Source: Methylococcaceae bacterium (GTDB lineage Bacteria > Pseudomonadota > Gammaproteobacteria > Methylococcales > Methylomonadaceae). Taken from it: DNA of 6,314 nucleotides. Below the pieces are notes generated by a model. It saw only the letters and a program-made list of their open reading frames with translations. It did no database searches and had not been told where the DNA came from. The stretch is from assembly GCA_003155565.1 (NCBI GenBank), contig PMDM01000491.1, positions 419-6,732 of the forward strand, written 5' to 3'. A program made the position numbers and the translations under genes. Positions 1-5,659 of this stretch are shown here, piece after piece. The first letter of the stretch is position 1, and every line of letters starts with the position of its first letter.

Positions 1-133
1 TCGTGCCTGACAGGGAATGCAACACACCAACCTTGATGGTGTCTTCGGCTGTGGCATTACCAGCTATTAGTGCCAGTGCGGCTACCGTACTGACAATAGC
101 CATTTTTCGTAGCTTCATAGATAATTTGTTCAT
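1..133 (-). CDS. urtA: Urea/short-chain-amide ABC transporter substrate-binding protein, N-terminal fragment
   Basis: Only the first 44 codons are present; the gene runs off the left edge. Residues 1-29 are a classic Sec signal peptide: basic start (MNKLSMKLRK), hydrophobic core, and likely cleavage after NATA. The mature protein begins EDTIKVGVLHSLSGT, which is the opening beta-strand and ligand loop of the UrtA/FmdD branch of periplasmic type I binding proteins. Family members deliver urea or short-chain amides to an inner-membrane ABC permease. The start ATG (131-133, read on the minus strand) has an AGGA Shine-Dalgarno at 142-145 with an 8-nt spacer. The gene follows the porin by 28 bp with no terminator between them, so the two are probably cotranscribed. 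The urea assignment is from the short N-terminus only; an amide-binding FmdD-like or another HAAT-family protein is the main alternative. Confidence 0.72.
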   Translation of the reverse strand, partial: MNKLSMKLRKMAIVSTVAALALIAGNATAEDTIKVGVLHSLSGT

Positions 134-161
134 ATCAATAATCCTTAGTTAGGTCGCTGAG

Positions 162-1397
162 TTAAATTTGCCATTGAAAACCAAGTTTAATGGCGTTAAT
201 GTGATCGCCCGACGCAGTTGAGCTATAGTCCAAACCTTTAGTAAGCAAATCACCGTAGATCCAGCTTAATGAAACCATTGCGTTATGCCCGTCAATGACG
301 TAATTCACTCCGCCTTCGTAGGCGTTGCGGTTGGTACTCGTGCTAGGTAACACATTCACATAGCGTAGATAAGGCTGAAATTGACCGATGCCGATTTTTT
401 GCGGGAATAAGTACATGCCGCTAAAGTCATAAGCATTGCCTTCGAACATGGAAAAACCACCGCCAGCATCCCGCGATGCTTGGCTGTAACCGTTGGAAAT
501 GCCGTAGTTTTTGTATTCGCCATTGACCGTAACCACGCCACTATTAGGCAAGACTTTTTCCATCAACACATCGACCGCAGTGCCACGGAAAGTACCGGGA
601 TCGCTGGCGGTACCCGCACCATCTTCTTGATATTGATTGGAAACGCCCAAGGTTAGAATATCGCCGCCTTTGCCGTAATAAGTGCCTGATGTGTAATACC
701 CAGGATTTTTTTCTACTTCCCAAAAGTTGTAGGCAAAACGTTGGGCGTACATAATATTATCGTCAACATTAGCGCCACCTCTTAGTCCGCGAAAAAAACC
801 AACGGCATATTGGAAGCGGCCACCAAATGCCGCGCCCCAGATTGTTGCACCGTCATCCCGGCCAAAAGAACCCGCTGAAGTACCATCGGATTTGATAGTC
901 AGATTAAAATCGGCGGATTCAAACGGTGTGCCGGAACTAAAAATATTGTAAATGGCGCTATAAAATGGCCCGTTCATTTCCCGGCGTTCGGCAGGCACCA
1001 ACATTCGGCCTATCCAGAGGTTGTACAAAGGATCGACTTCAATCTTGCCTATGGCATCGAGAACCCGCACTTCACCACCATTGCTACAAGTTTGGCAATC
1101 GGTGTTGAACTCTACTTTCAAATATTTATGAATTTGCCCGTTCAAATACAAACGGATATTATCCAGATTAAAATCGTTGCTCCACTGGCTATTGCCAGGA
1201 GTGCCTGCCGAATCTTCTGCTGATTGAAAACTGGTACGCAGTCCGGCACCGATACTGACCCATTTGGTATCATCAATCTTGAACGTAGCGCCTGCTTCTG
1301 TTGGCGGTGCATGTACCGCCGTCAACATTAGCAAAGCCATTGCTGGAAGCAGCGGTTTGTTTCTCATTCCAGCCATTATTTGTTTAGCATCACTCAT
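162..1397 (-). CDS. Outer-membrane porin, possible FmdC-like urea/amide porin
   Basis: This is a 411-aa protein, predicted to be a beta-barrel of the outer membrane. The chosen start (MSDAKQIMAGMRNK) has GGGG at 1405-1408, 7 nt before the ATG. The open frame extends 22 codons further upstream to 1463, but those residues do not resemble a signal peptide and cross a palindrome. Residues 11-30 form the basic and hydrophobic signal, with cleavage near VHA (30) or EAGA (37). The rest is rich in aromatic residues, Gly, Asn and short alternating strands. It ends in a strand finishing GFQWQI, not in the usual terminal Phe. NLDNIRLYLNGQIHKYLKVEF (about 77-97) and the later GRMLVPAERREMNGPFY resemble phosphate-selective/OprP-like porins. 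It carries an uncommon C101-x-x-C104 pair. Its place just upstream of an urtA-like gene suggests a role like Methylophilus FmdC, the amide/urea porin; this is inferred from context, not from a motif. Confidence 0.8.
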   Translation of the reverse strand: MSDAKQIMAGMRNKPLLPAMALLMLTAVHAPPTEAGATFKIDDTKWVSIGAGLRTSFQSAEDSAGTPGNSQWSNDFNLDNIRLYLNGQIHKYLKVEFNTDCQTCSNGGEVRVLDAIGKIEVDPLYNLWIGRMLVPAERREMNGPFYSAIYNIFSSGTPFESADFNLTIKSDGTSAGSFGRDDGATIWGAAFGGRFQYAVGFFRGLRGGANVDDNIMYAQRFAYNFWEVEKNPGYYTSGTYYGKGGDILTLGVSNQYQEDGAGTASDPGTFRGTAVDVLMEKVLPNSGVVTVNGEYKNYGISNGYSQASRDAGGGFSMFEGNAYDFSGMYLFPQKIGIGQFQPYLRYVNVLPSTSTNRNAYEGGVNYVIDGHNAMVSLSWIYGDLLTKGLDYSSTASGDHINAIKLGFQWQI

Positions 1398-1437
1398 AGC
1401 ATATCCCCAAGAATTTACAGTATGATTGGTTAACGCA

Positions 1438-1452
1438 TTTGGCTTAGCCAAA
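1438..1452. promoter_or_regulatory. Perfect 7-1-7 palindrome upstream of the porin
   Basis: TTTGGCT-T-AGCCAAA is a perfect inverted repeat centred about 48 bp upstream of the porin ATG. It could be an operator, or a compact hairpin in the porin leader if transcription starts near 1472. No regulator family was recognised from the sequence. Confidence 0.35.
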
Positions 1453-1478
1453 CGCAGCCACATTCAGGCCTGAGATGG

Positions 1479-1507
1479 ATTATTTTGCTTATGGGAAATT
1501 TGCACAA
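1479..1507 (-). promoter_or_regulatory. Weak candidate sigma-70 promoter for the porin-urtA operon
   Basis: On the minus strand, TTGTGC (1502-1507) and AATAAT (1479-1484) are separated by exactly 17 bp. The -10 matches 5 of 6 consensus bases, the -35 only 3 of 6. Initiation would fall near 1472, giving a leader of about 75 nt that includes the 1438-1452 palindrome. A weak -35 is compatible with activator dependence, but the call rests only on spacing and AT content. Confidence 0.25.
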
Positions 1508-1509
1508 TC

Positions 1510-1537
1510 CGTCATTTAACTCATCAGTCAAATGACG
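1510..1537. promoter_or_regulatory. 8-bp inverted repeat in the divergent promoter region
   Basis: CGTCATTT (1510-1517) is the exact reverse complement of AAATGACG (1530-1537), with a 12-nt spacer. It lies just upstream of the candidate porin promoter and 20 bp upstream of the lipoprotein -35 box. A dimeric regulator bound here could reach both divergent genes. No T-tract follows, so it is not a terminator. The half-sites are about 20 bp apart centre to centre, so they would lie on the same face of the helix. The regulator is unknown. Confidence 0.3.
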
Positions 1538-1556
1538 TATATCCAATTGGCTGGCT

Positions 1557-1586
1557 CTGACATACTGTTAGGGACTTAACTATAAT
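1557..1586 (+). promoter_or_regulatory. Near-consensus sigma-70 promoter for the lipoprotein gene
   Basis: CTGACA (1557-1562) and a perfect TATAAT (1581-1586) are separated by 18 bp. Initiation is expected around 1592-1594, only 6-8 nt before the ATG at 1600. The transcript would therefore have almost no 5' leader, which fits the absence of a Shine-Dalgarno sequence at this gene. Confidence 0.55.
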
Positions 1587-1599
1587 CTTGCGAAATCTT

Positions 1600-2373
1600 A
1601 TGAATAAGCCATTACACCGGACTGCTGGATACATCTGTTTAATTACCCTTTGTGGTGCGATAGGCTGTACTCCAGACTTGGTAAAAAAGCAGCAACCGTT
1701 TGATTTCAGCAATCTTGGGCGTATTGAATTGCAGGTTGCAGGTATCAGTCCGTCCATATTGCCTACAGAAATAGGGCAACAAGTCCGCGAGAATCTCGTA
1801 GATTGGGACTACCCTATCGGTGCGAAAGAAAGCCAACCGTATAGCCATATTCTAAAGGCGACGGTTGGATCAGCTGAACATACCAGTACACCGACTGGCT
1901 TTTCGTTTTCATCAGGAAACTCAGACCCGCGTGCAATGGATTTCCAAAAAGCCGATGTCCTGCCGATCACTTGCCAACTGACCTCCATTGCACATCCCGA
2001 ACAAACCGGCGAACTCAAACTAGGGTTTTCCGCCGACCAAACCAGCAAATTTTTCTTAGCCTCGGACAAACTGGCCGACCATATCAGCACGGTATGTTTC
2101 AATTTATTGAGCGAAGTCAAATGGCCGCAGAAAGCAAAAAAAGAAACGGATGAAAAAACCATCAAGCCTCCAAGTTGGATGCCGGAAATCCGTATAGAAA
2201 CAAAGGAAACGCCTGTTGCTCCAGTCAAGAAAGTAACGCCAGGTAACAATATTAATAGCAAAGAAGTTGACGTGGAAACCATCGTACCCAGCAGTAACGA
2301 ACATCGAAAACAAATAATTATCTACAATCAAGGTTCACCATTGATTCTGGAAATGGGACATGAGCGACGGTAA
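1600..2373 (+). CDS. Hypothetical lipoprotein with charged, Pro/Lys-rich C-terminal half
   Basis: This is a 257-aa protein of unrecognised family. Residues 1-23 (MNKPLHRTAGYICLITLCGAIGC) are a lipoprotein signal with a relaxed lipobox, AIG-C23. Thr at +2 predicts outer-membrane sorting. Residues 34-175 look like a folded alpha/beta domain (start FDFSNLGRIELQVAG) and contain two further cysteines, C125 and C166, which could form a disulfide. Residues 176-235 are Lys/Glu/Pro-rich and probably a disordered linker. The last 22 residues (QIIIYNQGSPLILEMGHERR) regain hydrophobic character and may be a second contact element. An in-frame TTG at 1588 would add only four residues and has no better ribosome site. 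The ATG is preferred because it gives a standard signal peptide and lies just after the predicted transcription start. The gene is divergent from the porin and not closely followed by another. Function is unknown. Confidence 0.75.
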   Translation: MNKPLHRTAGYICLITLCGAIGCTPDLVKKQQPFDFSNLGRIELQVAGISPSILPTEIGQQVRENLVDWDYPIGAKESQPYSHILKATVGSAEHTSTPTGFSFSSGNSDPRAMDFQKADVLPITCQLTSIAHPEQTGELKLGFSADQTSKFFLASDKLADHISTVCFNLLSEVKWPQKAKKETDEKTIKPPSWMPEIRIETKETPVAPVKKVTPGNNINSKEVDVETIVPSSNEHRKQIIIYNQGSPLILEMGHERR

Positions 2374-2450
2374 ATAAAAAGGAGATTGTATTTTCAGTGC
2401 AGAAGGCTGATTTTACGCCCCAATGTTGTGCAGTAAATTCTAAAATTGCA

Positions 2451-2473
2451 CCAATTCAGGAAGCCCGAATTGG
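2451..2473 (+). repeat. Hairpin-forming inverted repeat after the lipoprotein gene
   Basis: CCAATTC (2451-2457) pairs with GAATTGG (2467-2473). Inside the 9-nt interval, GG (2459-2460) can pair with CC (2464-2465) around an AAG triloop after one A-C mismatch. No T-run follows, so it does not look like a Rho-independent terminator. It could stabilise the 3' end of the lipoprotein mRNA. Confidence 0.4.
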
Positions 2474-2562
2474 GAGTCGCACTATAAAGTAGTAAAGTTA
2501 ATGGTATAGATAATGCTAAACTACTCCACAGTCAGGAAAAAGAATACGCACAGAATGATACC

Positions 2563-2605
2563 TGATAGGCATTGAGGTTATTTTAGCGACCTATCAACTA
2601 ACCTC
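2563..2605 (+). repeat. Two interleaved 7-bp inverted repeats (alternative hairpins or pseudoknot order)
   Basis: TGATAGG (2563-2569) is complementary to CCTATCA (2590-2596). GAGGTTA (2574-2580) is complementary to TAACCTC (2599-2605). The arms occur in the order A-B-A'-B', so as RNA they form either two mutually exclusive hairpins or an H-type pseudoknot. The connecting segments are 4, 9 and 2 nt. The 2-nt last connector is short for spanning a 7-bp stem, so exclusive hairpins are the easier reading. As DNA they would be overlapping dyads. Confidence 0.4.
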
Positions 2606-2714
2606 CTTGTAATTGTCTCAACCGTATCAAACAATATTCACAATATATTGATTTATAAGCACATCAGTTCTTGTATCCATACGCTGAAAATAAACAAGTA
2701 TCAGCGCGACAAAC

Positions 2715-2897
2715 GTGATCGCCCATAGAGAGGTGGGCAATGTAACGTCTTGGTTTTTTATTAGCACATTCGAATGCGTAAAAAATATAACAAGTCTTTT
2801 TGAAAACGATACCAGATTGTTGGTCAGTAAGATCGACGATTTGGATGACAAAGCCAGTAAAATGTATTTCACTAAATCTGGCATACATAATGCTTAG
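2715..2897 (+). CDS. Doubtful small ORF, 60 codons
   Basis: A GTG-initiated frame encodes a 60-aa peptide with no recognised domain. Its C-terminal two thirds (for example FENDTRLLVSKIDDLDDKAS) could form an amphipathic, possibly coiled helix. There is no Shine-Dalgarno before the GTG, and a stop codon lies only eight codons upstream of it. The frame ends 51 bp before a strong plus-strand terminator, the one contextual point in its favour. The opposite strand carries an equally long open frame with a hydrophobic stretch (LWAITFVALILVYFQRM), also without a ribosome site. Either may be chance or gene decay. Confidence 0.17.
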   Translation: MIAHREVGNVTSWFFISTFECVKNITSLFENDTRLLVSKIDDLDDKASKMYFTKSGIHNA

Positions 2898-2948
2898 TTA
2901 TTATGAAAGGTTTTTGAAGGTTGTTCTCCTCGTGTGTTGTACCTTTTC

Positions 2949-2987
2949 AAGGCGCTTTTCTTATTAAAGAATGGGCGCCTTTTTTTT
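2949..2987 (+). terminator. Strong Rho-independent terminator or attenuator
   Basis: AAGGCGC (2949-2955) pairs with GCGCCTT (2975-2981). The stem continues inward through two T-G wobbles and TTCTT/AAGAA (2958-2962 with 2967-2971, one bulged T), closing on an ATTA tetraloop. Six Ts follow (2982-2987). It terminates plus-strand transcription entering from the 2374-2948 spacer. It lies 48 bp before the ATP-grasp ATG with no obvious promoter in between, so it might instead act as a leader attenuator for that operon. Confidence 0.85.
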
Positions 2988-3021
2988 GTACCATTGAAGA
3001 GAACATAAGGTCATTTGGCAT

Positions 3022-3026
3022 GGAGG
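3022..3026 (+). promoter_or_regulatory. Shine-Dalgarno fixing the ATP-grasp start
   Basis: GGAGG lies 9 nt before the ATG at 3036. It settles the start there, and not at the upstream in-frame TTG at 3015, whose extra seven codons would overlap this site. Confidence 0.8.
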
Positions 3027-3035
3027 ATATACATT

Positions 3036-4484
3036 ATGGCTTCATTATGGGATCACTATGCGGTCACTGACGCATATGATGAAATGCGTTGCTCTGAAAA
3101 CCGTGCCCGAGCGTCCAGTTACCGTTTAAGCAGTTACTTGGATAGTCTTGACCGCGACGCATTGGACGTGCGAAAAACTGCGGCTGATTTGGCGATCATG
3201 GAAATGGGTATCACTTTTACGGTATACAGCGATGAAGGCAATATCGATAGGGCATGGCCGTTCGATATTATTCCGCGTATTATCGAATACAAAGAGTGGT
3301 TACGTGTGGAAGAGGGCTTAAAGCAACGCCTTAAAGCCTTAAATTGTTTTATCAACGATACCTATAACGAACAATTGTTTATCAAGGAGGGTTTGATACC
3401 GGCAAGTATTATTAGCAGCTCAACCAATTTCCTCAAGGAATGTGTGGGAATGCAGCCCAGGTTCGGAACCTGGGCGAATATTTGTGGCAGTGATTTAGTC
3501 AGGGATAAGGATGGGTTCTTATATGTACTCGAAGATAATTTGCGCGTTCCATCGGGCGTGTCTTACATGATCGAAAACCGTAGTATAACCAAAAAGGTAT
3601 TCCCAGAGTTGTTGCAAGACCTGGATGTATTGCCCGTCGACGATTATCCAGCCCATTTATTAGAAATGTTGGTGTCCATAGCACCTGCGCATAGTGATAA
3701 CCCAAGGATTGCAGTGCTAACCCCAGGAATTTACAACTCAGCGTATTTCGAACATGCATTTTTAGCCCAACAAATTGGCGCAGAGCTGGTCGAAGGTGCC
3801 GACCTAGTGGTGCAAGAGGATGATTGTGTCTATATGCGTACCATCGACGGACTGGAAAAAGTCGATGTTATTTATCGCCGTATCGACGACCAGTTCCTCG
3901 ACCCTGAGGTGTTCCGTAAAGATTCTATGTTAGGTGCGAAGGGTCTGTTAAGGGCTTGGCGGGCAGGCAATGTATCGTTTGCCAACGCACCGGGTTCCGG
4001 TGTTGCTGATGATAAAGTTGTTTATACTTACGTACCGGAAATGATCCGTTACTATCTTAATGAAGAGCCTATTTTGCCCAATGTCCCAACTTATTTATGC
4101 AATGACCCTGAACAGCTAGCCTATGTGTTGGCACATCTGGACGAACTGGTGGTAAAACCTGCCAATGAGTCAGGTGGTTATGGGATGCTGATAGGCCCTC
4201 ACGCATCAAAGGAGGAAATCAGGGAATTTCATAAAATTATCAAAGATCAACCACGTAACTACATTGCACAACCCACATTGGCGTTGTCAACCTGTCCCAC
4301 GCTATGTAATAATCAATTGGAGCCACGCCATATCGATTTACGCCCTTTTATCTTGCAAGGGGAAAATAGTTTCGTGACTAACGGTGGGCTAACTCGCGTT
4401 GCCTTGAAAAAAGGTTCCTTGGTCGTTAACTCATCACAAGGCGGCGGCAGTAAAGATACCTGGATCATTAATACAGGGACGTAA
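3036..4484 (+). CDS. Circularly permuted ATP-grasp protein (DUF404/DUF407 family)
   Basis: This 482-aa protein is cytoplasmic, with no signal peptide or membrane segment, and appears full length for the family. It matches the circularly permuted ATP-grasp proteins predicted to ligate an amine to a carboxylate through an acyl-phosphate. No substrate has been established that I know of. Signature blocks in order are: EEGLKQRLKALNCF (92-105); LEDNLRVPSGVSYM around E166-D167-N168 and R170; PGIYNSAYFEH (230-240); YRRIDD (280-285); VADDKVVYTYVPEMIRYYL; VKPANESGGYGM (373-384), with K374 and the glycine-rich ATP-binding loop; HIDLRPF (432-438); and SSQGGGSKDTW (466-476) near the C-terminus. All expected nucleotide- and metal-binding type residues look intact, so it is probably active. 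It is followed 2 bp later by the alpha-E gene, its near-constant partner. In many genomes a transglutaminase-like protein and an Anbu-like peptidase join them; neither is seen here. Confidence 0.93.
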   Translation: MASLWDHYAVTDAYDEMRCSENRARASSYRLSSYLDSLDRDALDVRKTAADLAIMEMGITFTVYSDEGNIDRAWPFDIIPRIIEYKEWLRVEEGLKQRLKALNCFINDTYNEQLFIKEGLIPASIISSSTNFLKECVGMQPRFGTWANICGSDLVRDKDGFLYVLEDNLRVPSGVSYMIENRSITKKVFPELLQDLDVLPVDDYPAHLLEMLVSIAPAHSDNPRIAVLTPGIYNSAYFEHAFLAQQIGAELVEGADLVVQEDDCVYMRTIDGLEKVDVIYRRIDDQFLDPEVFRKDSMLGAKGLLRAWRAGNVSFANAPGSGVADDKVVYTYVPEMIRYYLNEEPILPNVPTYLCNDPEQLAYVLAHLDELVVKPANESGGYGMLIGPHASKEEIREFHKIIKDQPRNYIAQPTLALSTCPTLCNNQLEPRHIDLRPFILQGENSFVTNGGLTRVALKKGSLVVNSSQGGGSKDTWIINTGT

Positions 4485-4486
4485 AA

Positions 4487-5422
4487 ATGTTATCTCGATC
4501 AGCGGAACGCTTATATTGGTTGGCTCGATACCTGGAACGAACTGAAAACACGGCAAGGTTGCTGAGTGTTTACATGAATCTCATGTTCGATTTGCCGATA
4601 GATGTAGAAATGAGTTGGCGTAATCTGCTGACTATATTTGGGGCGGAGGAAAGGTTTTTTCAACTTTATGAGATTCCTAGCGAAGAAAACACGATGCGTT
4701 TTCTGTTGACCGACACCGCCAATCCAGGCTCGTTATTTTCATGTTTGAATGCTGCTCGAGAAAATATACGCACATCCCGGGAAATGATGCCGGATGAGGC
4801 TTGGCAGCAAGTCAATGAAATGTATTTGTTTGCTAAGGATAATGTGGACTCTTCTAGCAATCGCCGGGGGCGGGTGCTGATACTTAATGAAATTATGCGA
4901 GGTTGCCAACGCTTCACCGGCTTTTTGTCGGGCGCTATGAGCCACAACGACGCGCTCCGCTTTATTCGTTTAGGGCGGAGTATCGAGCGGGCCGACATGA
5001 CCACACGCATTCTGGATATTGCTTCAGTGCTTTTAGCGGAAGACCGTAGCGATAAAATGCACCAATATGAAACTACCTTATGGATGAATGTATTGAAATC
5101 TTCGAGCGCCCTGCTTATGTTTCGAAAACGAAAACACCGGCGGCAGATCAATAGTGGAGATGTACTAGATTACCTGCTCAAGGATCCAAACTTTCCTCGC
5201 TCGGTTGGGCACTGTATCAGTGAGGCCGAAACCTACATTAAACGCCTTCCGAAGTCGGAAGGATTGACCGATAACCTGACAACGTTGGCGGTTTCTTTAA
5301 TGGCTACCGATATTCATCATATTACCCCGGTACAATTGCACGAATTACTGGATGACATCCAAGTCAGGTTAGGCGTTACCCATAACCAGATCGCGTCAAC
5401 TTGGTTTTTGGCCGCTCAATAG
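4487..5422 (+). CDS. Alpha-E domain protein (DUF403)
   Basis: This 311-aa, mostly alpha-helical protein lacks a signal peptide. It opens with the family hallmark MLSRSAERLYWLARYLERTE and repeats the theme internally at 159-174 (FIRLGRSIERADMTTR). Both copies carry the paired Glu-Arg helix motif that names the alpha-E fold. Other family-like segments are REMMPDEAWQQVN and the C-terminal THNQIASTWF. Length is normal for the family. The start follows the ATP-grasp stop by 2 bp and uses AGGGA (4474-4478), 8 nt upstream and inside the preceding gene, so translation is probably coupled. Alpha-E proteins are thought to act with the ATP-grasp partner or a linked transglutaminase, but their biochemical role is not settled. 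No terminator is visible after the stop. Transposon remnants begin about 90 bp downstream, where the next operon gene would normally lie. Confidence 0.93.
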   Translation: MLSRSAERLYWLARYLERTENTARLLSVYMNLMFDLPIDVEMSWRNLLTIFGAEERFFQLYEIPSEENTMRFLLTDTANPGSLFSCLNAARENIRTSREMMPDEAWQQVNEMYLFAKDNVDSSSNRRGRVLILNEIMRGCQRFTGFLSGAMSHNDALRFIRLGRSIERADMTTRILDIASVLLAEDRSDKMHQYETTLWMNVLKSSSALLMFRKRKHRRQINSGDVLDYLLKDPNFPRSVGHCISEAETYIKRLPKSEGLTDNLTTLAVSLMATDIHHITPVQLHELLDDIQVRLGVTHNQIASTWFLAAQ

Positions 5423-5512
5423 GCAGGGTAAGATTTTATTGTGAGATTTTTTTGAAAATAGCCATTGCGCTGTGTGTGGCAGGGTTTTGGGATTCGATCC
5501 GAATTGACAAAA

Positions 5513-5652
5513 TTCATCAATCCCCCAATATCTCAGGAGATTCAAACAGGTATTGTTTTTCCAGCTTCTCAATATAACTGCCAACAATCTTTCTGACAGT
5601 GCCCCGTAACGCCAATTTCATCAGCAATACTCGTGAATGTCCTGTCCAGCGC
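5513..5652 (-). pseudogene. ISL3-family transposase fragment, frameshifted
   Basis: Reading the minus strand from 5652, one frame gives ALDRTFTSIADEIGVT. A one-frame jump then gives GTVRKIVGSYIEKLEKQY followed by LFESPEILG, and a second jump gives IDE at 5521-5513. Joined together these resemble the stretch of ISL3-family transposases where a helix-turn-helix (TSIADEIGVT..GTVRKI) leads to the FETP-WLGIDE catalytic start. At least two indels are needed: one near 5602 and an extra G in the run at 5521-5525. No family resemblance continues below 5513, and the upper end is cut near 5659 where the IS3-like element begins. The fragment is too short to be functional. The 90 bp between it and the alpha-E stop show nothing recognisable. 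Confidence 0.6.
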
Positions 5653-5659
5653 ACTATTC

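Larger units (their letters stand above)
2374..2948. other. Gene-poor, AT-rich, hairpin-rich spacer
   Basis: No gene with a credible ribosome site and family resemblance is visible here. The stretch holds a lone Shine-Dalgarno-like AAGGAG at 2379-2384 just after the lipoprotein stop. It also has a 7-bp stem at 2451-2473, a 6-bp stem AGTAGT/ACTACT (2488-2493 with 2520-2525), and interleaved stems at 2563-2605. A CAATAT/ATATTG repeat (2632-2650) lies in a very AT-rich patch, and a weak 60-codon open frame occupies 2715-2897. It is closed on the plus strand by a strong terminator at 2949. Possibilities include a structured 3' region of the lipoprotein mRNA, a small RNA, a leader of the downstream operon, or remains of a decayed gene. 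Confidence 0.5.

Noticed and set aside
1428..1460. Sigma-54-like TGGC...GC pairs on the minus strand upstream of the porin
   Set aside because: The GG-to-GC distance is one base too long in one candidate and one base too short in the other. Sigma-54 promoters tolerate very little spacing change.
1398..1463. 22-codon upstream extension of the porin frame beginning MWLRLAKPNA
   Set aside because: The ATG at 1397 has a good Shine-Dalgarno (GGGG, 7-nt spacer) and yields a normal signal peptide. The extension overlaps the palindrome and adds non-signal-like sequence.
2451..2473. Hairpin after the lipoprotein gene, considered as a Rho-independent terminator
   Set aside because: The stem is AT-rich and is followed by GAGTCGCAC with no T-run.
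3015..3035. TTG start seven codons upstream for the ATP-grasp gene
   Set aside because: The extra codons cover the GGAGG ribosome site. The ATG at 3036 gives the family-like MASLWDHY start.
5486..5508. TTCGATCC motif resembling a tRNA T-loop, considered as a tRNA 3' fragment or attachment site
   Set aside because: The flanking bases do not form the required 5-bp T-stem, and no acceptor or anticodon arms are present nearby.
5452..5577. TTG-started 41-codon frame after alpha-E (MKIAIALCVAGFWDS), considered as a truncated third operon gene
   Set aside because: It does not resemble the start of transglutaminase-like or Anbu proteins, has no ribosome site, and runs antisense into the ISL3-like fragment.
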